DNA of 64,000 bases from Streptomyces sp. DH5 (GTDB lineage: Bacteria; Actinomycetota; Actinomycetes; Streptomycetales; Streptomycetaceae). This document shows positions 60,314 through 64,000 of this stretch, piece by piece. Position numbers and translations under genes: made by a program. The notes beneath the pieces are model-generated. The model was not told the origin of the DNA. It worked only from the letters and a program-made list of their open reading frames with translations, and did not search any database. The stretch spans positions 62,001-126,000 of the forward strand of contig NZ_JAHWGP010000017.1 in NCBI RefSeq assembly GCF_020873915.1. Direction: 5' to 3'. How positions within the stretch are numbered: position 1 is the first letter of the stretch; the number at the start of each line of letters is the position of its first letter.

Positions 60314-61153
60314 TCAGCCGTGCCACACGGTACGGACCCGGTCCGCGTACTCGGCGGCCTGCCGGAAACCCGCACGGGCCGCTTCCGGGACACGGGACGG
60401 GTCCAGGGCGTTGGTGCCGAAGGCCCGGCGTGCCCGCCGGTCGGGGACCAGGAGCACGGCACGGACACCATCCGCGGTCATCGCGGCCACCTGGTCGACG
60501 GCGCTCGGGCTCGCTCCGGGCCCTTTCGGGACCGGGGCCAGGACCACGACCCGCCGGCAGTCGTCCACCAGGTCCGCGTTGGTGGTGGAGCGCACGCCAC
60601 CGTCCATCCAGCGCCCGTCGCCGATCGTGACCGGCGGGAACAGGGGCGGCAGGGCGCAGGTGGCCGCCAGGGCCCGCAGCAGTCCGACGCCGCTGCCGGC
60701 GTGCAAGCCCTCGGTCCGGCCGGTGAGCGCGTCCGTGGCGAAGAACCGCAGGGGCCGCGCCGGCCATTGACGGACGGGCAGGTGGGGGCGGATCACGTCG
60801 CACACATCGGCTTCCGAGACACCGCGCACCGACAGGGCGAGTCGTCCCAGCCGTTCGACCACCTTCTCCGGGTCGCGTGAACCGAGCGCGGCCCACAAGT
60901 ACTTGACCGTCATGCCCAGCGTGAAGTCCACGTCGAGCAGGACGCGCCTGCGGCCGACCTGCTCCTCGTACAGGTCCGCCGGTGCCGCACCCGCCGCCAG
61001 ATCCAGTGCGAGCAGCGAGCCTGCCGAGGTACCGGCCAGCACCCCGGTGCCGGTGAGGTCCACTCCGGCCTTCGCCAGTCCCGCCAGCATTCCGGTCTCC
61101 CAGGCGTAGGCGGTCAGCCCGCCCCCGCCCAGCACCAAAGCCGTCTCGAACAC
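60314..61153 (-). CDS. Patatin-like phospholipase
   Basis: 279 aa. Glycine-rich oxyanion motif ALVLGGGGLTAYAWE (residues 5-19), nucleophile elbow GTSAG (about 41-45, Ser43) and the partner Asp in DGG (about 184-186) form the patatin Ser-Asp dyad. A cytoplasmic lipid acyl hydrolase; the substrate is unknown. GTG start behind GGAGGGGGTGGC. Its upstream region carries two 20-bp palindromes suggesting tight regulation. Confidence 0.9.
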   Translation of the reverse strand: MFETALVLGGGGLTAYAWETGMLAGLAKAGVDLTGTGVLAGTSAGSLLALDLAAGAAPADLYEEQVGRRRVLLDVDFTLGMTVKYLWAALGSRDPEKVVERLGRLALSVRGVSEADVCDVIRPHLPVRQWPARPLRFFATDALTGRTEGLHAGSGVGLLRALAATCALPPLFPPVTIGDGRWMDGGVRSTTNADLVDDCRRVVVLAPVPKGPGASPSAVDQVAAMTADGVRAVLLVPDRRARRAFGTNALDPSRVPEAARAGFRQAAEYADRVRTVWHG

Positions 61154-61165
61154 GCCACCCCCTCC

Positions 61166-61185
61166 AACGGGGAACTGTCCCCGCT
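61166..61185. promoter_or_regulatory. Inverted repeat A, patatin promoter
   Basis: AACGGGGA-ACTG-TCCCCGCT, 7 of 8 arm pairs match, directly upstream of the ribosome binding site of the patatin gene. First of two copies. Confidence 0.6.
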
Positions 61186-61206
61186 TTCACGGAGGAGGGT
61201 AGCACC

Positions 61207-61226
61207 AACGGGGACCTGTCCCCGTT
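61207..61226. promoter_or_regulatory. Inverted repeat B, patatin promoter
   Basis: AACGGGGA-CCTG-TCCCCGTT, perfect 8-bp arms, starting 41 bases from copy A (close to four helical turns), so two dimers could bind the same face of DNA. Confidence 0.65.
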
Positions 61227-61385
61227 TACGCTCGGCCGTCCGGGACCGCTCCTCGCGGGCGTGACCGGCCGGTGGGCCGTCCGGTGCTCGTCGGCGGGGG
61301 CGTCCCGCCCTCCCCGGGGCGAGCGTCGGGCGGCTCCCGAACCCCTCGGGACCCGCCCGTTCAGCTCGGAGGTGGCACACCCCCG

Positions 61386-61760
61386 CTACCGCGTGACACG
61401 CTGGTCGGCCTTGGCGTACTTCTCGGCCATGACGCCCGCGAAGTCGTACAGCACGACCCGTTCGTCCCCGACGACCCACGCGTCGTGTCCCGGGGTGCAG
61501 ACGAAGACGTCCCCCGGACCGACCTCGCCCTCGGCGCCGTCGTCCATCCGGATGCGCAGACGGCCCCGGACCACGCAGCAGTTGTGGTGGATCTGGCAGC
61601 TCGCCGTCCCGGCGATGGGGCCGACGGACTCGGACCAGCGCCACCCCGGCTCGAAGGTGGCCACGGCGAAGTCCAGCCCCGTCATGTGGACGGCTTCGAG
61701 ATGTCCCCTCGGGAAATCGCGTCGTTCATCGGGCTTCTCCATCATCTTGACCTCGAGCAT
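61386..61760 (-). CDS. Small cupin-domain protein
   Basis: 124 aa. One cupin barrel: GIASCQIHHNCCVVRGRLRIRMDD-like ASCQIHHNCCVVRG (about 61-74, motif 1 with His pair) and GEVGPGDVFVCTPGHDAWVVGDE (about 82-104, motif 2). ATG 61760 behind GGAAGGGAGC; the longer in-frame start adds 17 residues with no ribosome binding site. Probably a metal-binding sugar or small-molecule sensor or isomerase. No partner evident. Confidence 0.83.
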   Translation of the reverse strand: MLEVKMMEKPDERRDFPRGHLEAVHMTGLDFAVATFEPGWRWSESVGPIAGTASCQIHHNCCVVRGRLRIRMDDGAEGEVGPGDVFVCTPGHDAWVVGDERVVLYDFAGVMAEKYAKADQRVTR

Positions 61761-61851
61761 GCCCCTGCTCCCTTCCGCTTCCCCCCACCACTTCATCCTC
61801 CGTCCGTCCACTCGGGGCCGCCATTCGGGTGATTTCCGTCGTACCGGGTCG

Positions 61852-62829
61852 TCAGTCGGCCGGTCCGCAGAGCCGGGCGAACCGCTCGGCGTCGACGTTG
61901 CCCCCGGAGAGGATCACGCCGACCCGGGGCGGGAGGGGGCCCGCGCGACCGGTGAGCAGCGCGGCCAGCGGGGTGGCTCCGCTGGGCTCCAGCACGATCT
62001 TCAGGCGCTCGAAGGCGAACCGCATCGCGTCCCTGATCTCGTCGTCCCCGACCAGCACGATCCCGTCGAGGAGGCGCCGGTTGACGGAGAAGGTCAGTTC
62101 GCCCGGGGTGTGCAGGGCCTGGCCGTCGGCGATGGTGCGCGGGACGGGGACGGTGACGCGCCGGCCCGCCTCCAGGGACCTCTTGGTGTCGTCGCCGGTC
62201 TCGGGTTCGACGCCGACGACCCGGGTCGCGGGGTACAGGCCCTTGACGGCGGTGGCGCTTCCGGCGATCAGTCCACCGCCGCCGACCGGTGCGAGCAGGG
62301 CGCCCAGCTCCCCCGCCGCTTCGACGAGTTCGAGGGCCGCCGTGCCCTGCCCCGCCATGACGTGCGGGTGCTCGTAGGGCGGGACGAGGGCCAGTCCCCG
62401 CTCGGCGGCGAGGGCCTCGGCGACGGCCACCCGGTCGCCGGCGTACCGGTCGTAGGTGACGACCTCCGCCCCGTACCCCTCGGTGGCCGCCCGCTTCGAC
62501 GGCGGGGCGTCCTCGGGCATGACGATGACGGCGGTGGTGCCGAGCTCCCGGGCGGCCAGGGCGACGGCCTGCGCGTGGTTGCCGGAGGAGTAGGCGGCGA
62601 TGCCCCGGGACAACTGGCCGGGAGCGAGCCGGGAGGCCGCGTTGTAGGCGCCGCGGAACTTGAACGCGCCGACGCGCTGGAAGTTCTCGCACTTGAGGTG
62701 GACCTCGGCACCGACGAGCGTGTCCAGGGTGCGGGAGCGCAGGACGGGGGTGCGGTGGGCGACGCCGTCGAGGCGTGCCGCGGCGGAACGGACGTCGTCG
62801 AGGGTGATCGGCGGGGTGGTGGTGGTCAC
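61852..62829 (-). CDS. PLP-dependent threonine/serine dehydratase-like enzyme
   Basis: 325 aa, fold-type II. PLP lysine K57 in FKFRGAYNA, SSGNHAQAVALAA (81-93), the phosphate cradle PVGGGGLIAGS (181-191) and SGGNVD near the C-terminus. No ACT domain, so it resembles catabolic threonine dehydratase, serine racemase or threo-3-hydroxyaspartate dehydratase. The GTG overlaps the stop of the PAS/HTH regulator gene by 4 bases, so both are made together, implying that the regulator responds to the amino-acid substrate or product. Confidence 0.9.
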   Translation of the reverse strand: MTTTTPPITLDDVRSAAARLDGVAHRTPVLRSRTLDTLVGAEVHLKCENFQRVGAFKFRGAYNAASRLAPGQLSRGIAAYSSGNHAQAVALAARELGTTAVIVMPEDAPPSKRAATEGYGAEVVTYDRYAGDRVAVAEALAAERGLALVPPYEHPHVMAGQGTAALELVEAAGELGALLAPVGGGGLIAGSATAVKGLYPATRVVGVEPETGDDTKRSLEAGRRVTVPVPRTIADGQALHTPGELTFSVNRRLLDGIVLVGDDEIRDAMRFAFERLKIVLEPSGATPLAALLTGRAGPLPPRVGVILSGGNVDAERFARLCGPAD

Positions 62830-63515
62830 GCGGTGCCTCCGGTGTCGGTCGGGTCGGCGGTCGTCCTGGACCGGGAGAGGTAGCTGTACGCCGAGGCACG
62901 GGAGATGCCGAGCCGGCCGGCGACCTGTTCGACCGCCCGCCGCACGGCGAAGACACCGCGCGCGTCCAGGTCCCGGAAGAGCCGCAGGCGCTCCTCGCGG
63001 TCGAGCTGGGCCCAGCCGCGGTCCCGGCGCAGCCGGTGGTCGTCGACGATGGCCCCGACCACGGAGTCGATGTCGTCGCCGAAGGTGGTCGTCGGTGGTT
63101 CCGCCGGCCCGGTGCCGAGGCCGGCGAGCGCGCCGAGCAGCGCGTGCGCCTCCCCCACGGCGGTGACGTCGACGTTGACGCACAGGGCGCCGAACACCGC
63201 TCCCGAGGAGTCCCGCAGCACCATCGTGGAGGACTTCACGAGTGTGCCGTCGCCGGTTCCGGTGAGGTAGTTGAGCTCGTCGGCCGCCTCGTCTCCGCGG
63301 GCGAGCACCCGCATGCCGATCTCGCTCATCGCCCCGCCCACCGTGCGCCCCGTCACCGACCCGGCCACGGCGACGACCGAGCCCTCCGGACGCCGGTAGT
63401 CGTGCAGCACCACCTCGCACAGCGGTCCGAACGTCGCCGCGATCCCGTCGACGACGGGCAGCATCGCGGCGAGGATCGCGTCCCGCTGGGCGTCCCGTGC
63501 CGGTCCGGTCTCCAT
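62826..63515 (-). CDS. PAS_6/YheO-type sensor with C-terminal HTH (DauR-like regulator)
   Basis: 229 aa. N-terminal YheO/PAS domain (about 15-130: LCEVVLHDYRRPEGSVVAVAGS, VKSSTMVLRDSSGAVFGALCVNVDV) and a C-terminal helix-turn-helix (AVEQVAGRLGISRASAYSYL, about 196-215). Members such as DauR control D-amino-acid genes. ATG 63515 follows AGAAGGGGAGG. Operon with the dehydratase. Two spaced palindromes upstream are candidate sites. Confidence 0.87.
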   Translation of the reverse strand: METGPARDAQRDAILAAMLPVVDGIAATFGPLCEVVLHDYRRPEGSVVAVAGSVTGRTVGGAMSEIGMRVLARGDEAADELNYLTGTGDGTLVKSSTMVLRDSSGAVFGALCVNVDVTAVGEAHALLGALAGLGTGPAEPPTTTFGDDIDSVVGAIVDDHRLRRDRGWAQLDREERLRLFRDLDARGVFAVRRAVEQVAGRLGISRASAYSYLSRSRTTADPTDTGGTA

Positions 63516-63548
63516 CGGGACCTCCCCTTCTCCACCGGACACCCTACG

Positions 63549-63563
63549 TGGACTGCACGTCCA
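63549..63563. promoter_or_regulatory. Candidate regulator site 1 (TGGAC-N5-GTCCA)
   Basis: TGGACTGCACGTCCA, perfect 5-bp arms, 33 bases upstream of the regulator start. First of two copies. Confidence 0.6.
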
Positions 63564-63568
63564 GCGCC

Positions 63569-63583
63569 TGGATTTTTCGTCCA
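63569..63583. promoter_or_regulatory. Candidate regulator site 2 (TGGAT-N5-GTCCA)
   Basis: TGGATTTTTCGTCCA, arms match in 4 of 5 pairs, exactly 20 bases after site 1 (two helical turns), in the gap between the regulator and the divergent TPR gene. Confidence 0.6.
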
Positions 63584-63713
63584 GTCAGGTCCGTGGTTGG
63601 TGGTCCATGGGCTCGGAGCGGGCCGACGCGGGACCGCCGGCCGCGGCCGGCGGTGCGGGGCAGCGGAATACCGCGGCACCCGGGCCCGTTGTCGGCCCCG
63701 AAGGAGGTCACGA

Positions 63714-64000
63714 GTGGACACCACGTACTACGACCACGGAACACCGGCCGAGCGCTGGGAGCGTGCCGGGATGTTCTTCGACGCCAAGGACTACACCGCC
63801 GCCGCGCGCGTCCTGGGCTCCCTGGTCGAGGAGGTGCCGGAGCAGACCGGGCCGCGGCTCCTGCTGGCGCGCGCCTACTACCACTCGGCCCAACTGCGTC
63901 GTGCGGAAGCCGAGTTGAAGGTGATCGTGGAGCGCGACCCGGTGGAGCACTACGCCCGGCTGATGCTCGGGCGCACCCTCCAGCGGCAGGGGCGTGACGC
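63714..64000 (+). CDS. Tetratricopeptide-repeat protein, 3' end cut off by window
   Basis: The first 95 residues from a GTG behind AAGGAGGTCACGA. ERWERAGMFFDAKDYTAAARVLGSLVEEVPEQTGPRLLLARAYYHSAQLRRAEAELKVIVERDPVEHYARLMLGRTL-type sequence shows two or three TPR units (helix pairs with the G-Y-A-P spacing). It probably mediates protein contacts. Divergent from the PAS/HTH regulator. Confidence 0.85.
   Translation, partial: MDTTYYDHGTPAERWERAGMFFDAKDYTAAARVLGSLVEEVPEQTGPRLLLARAYYHSAQLRRAEAELKVIVERDPVEHYARLMLGRTLQRQGRD

Overview
The window is a 64-kb piece of a very GC-rich actinomycete chromosome, almost certainly Streptomyces. The evidence is strong G/C bias at third codon positions, GTG and TTG starts with AGGAGG-type ribosome binding sites, a subtilisin-inhibitor (SSI) gene, PAS/GAF/SpoIIE/HATPase phosphatases, a CebR-type palindrome in front of a cellulase, and an IdeR/DmdR-type iron box. 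It looks like chromosomal accessory sequence. I saw no rRNA, tRNA, CRISPR array, prophage or intact insertion sequence.

Layout. 1-5.1 kb: partial metallophosphoesterase, a large SpoIIE-type phosphatase and a secreted S1 serine protease. 5.6-11.8 kb: a RiPP/bacteriocin-like export locus with a 71-residue, cysteine-free, double-glycine precursor peptide, a long hairpin, then an HlyD-like adaptor, a C39-peptidase ABC exporter and a second NHLM-type ABC protein, with no maturation enzyme in sight. 11.9-22.2 kb: Ppx/GppA, FMN reductase, heme-oxygenase-like diiron protein, methyltransferase plus CDGSH protein, SSI inhibitor, alpha/beta hydrolase, lactate-oxidase-family enzyme, a membrane-anchored sigma-like/zinc-finger/ricin protein, and a Fic-like toxin-antitoxin pair. 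22.4-32.2 kb: GH9 cellulase with CebR box, second SpoIIE phosphatase, flavoprotein, a decayed LysE exporter gene, F420-type nitroreductase, CDF metal transporter, glutathionyl-hydroquinone reductase and small proteins. 32.4-42.9 kb: STAS antagonist, DUF4230, VanZ, PHP-domain and HAD proteins, two FUSC-type transporters, an epimerase and an FBP-domain zinc protein. 43-49.4 kb: iron-boxed DUF2470 gene, TetR with a CYP102-like P450, an ECF41-type sigma factor with a PIG-L deacetylase, and a proline-iminopeptidase-like hydrolase.

49.5-59.6 kb is an L-rhamnose island. A LacI regulator, mutarotase (rhaM), isomerase (rhaI), aldolase/dehydrogenase fusion (rhaD) and kinase (rhaB) run into lutABC-type lactate oxidation genes. 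Together they give rhamnose -> rhamnulose -> rhamnulose-1-P -> DHAP + L-lactaldehyde -> L-lactate -> pyruvate. The rhamnose ABC transporter appears to have been deleted: only the N-terminus of its ATPase joined out of frame to the C-terminus of a sugar-binding protein remains. A second scar next to it is the N-terminus of a secreted protein. Three GAAA-NN-TTTC-like palindromes between the divergent units are candidate LacI sites.

59.6-64 kb: a repeat-bearing hypothetical protein, a patatin-like lipase with two 41-bp-spaced palindromes in its promoter, a cupin, a threonine-dehydratase-like enzyme coupled to a PAS/HTH regulator with two 20-bp-spaced palindromes, and the start of a TPR protein.

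All functional names rest on reading motifs and recalled family resemblance. No database search was run.
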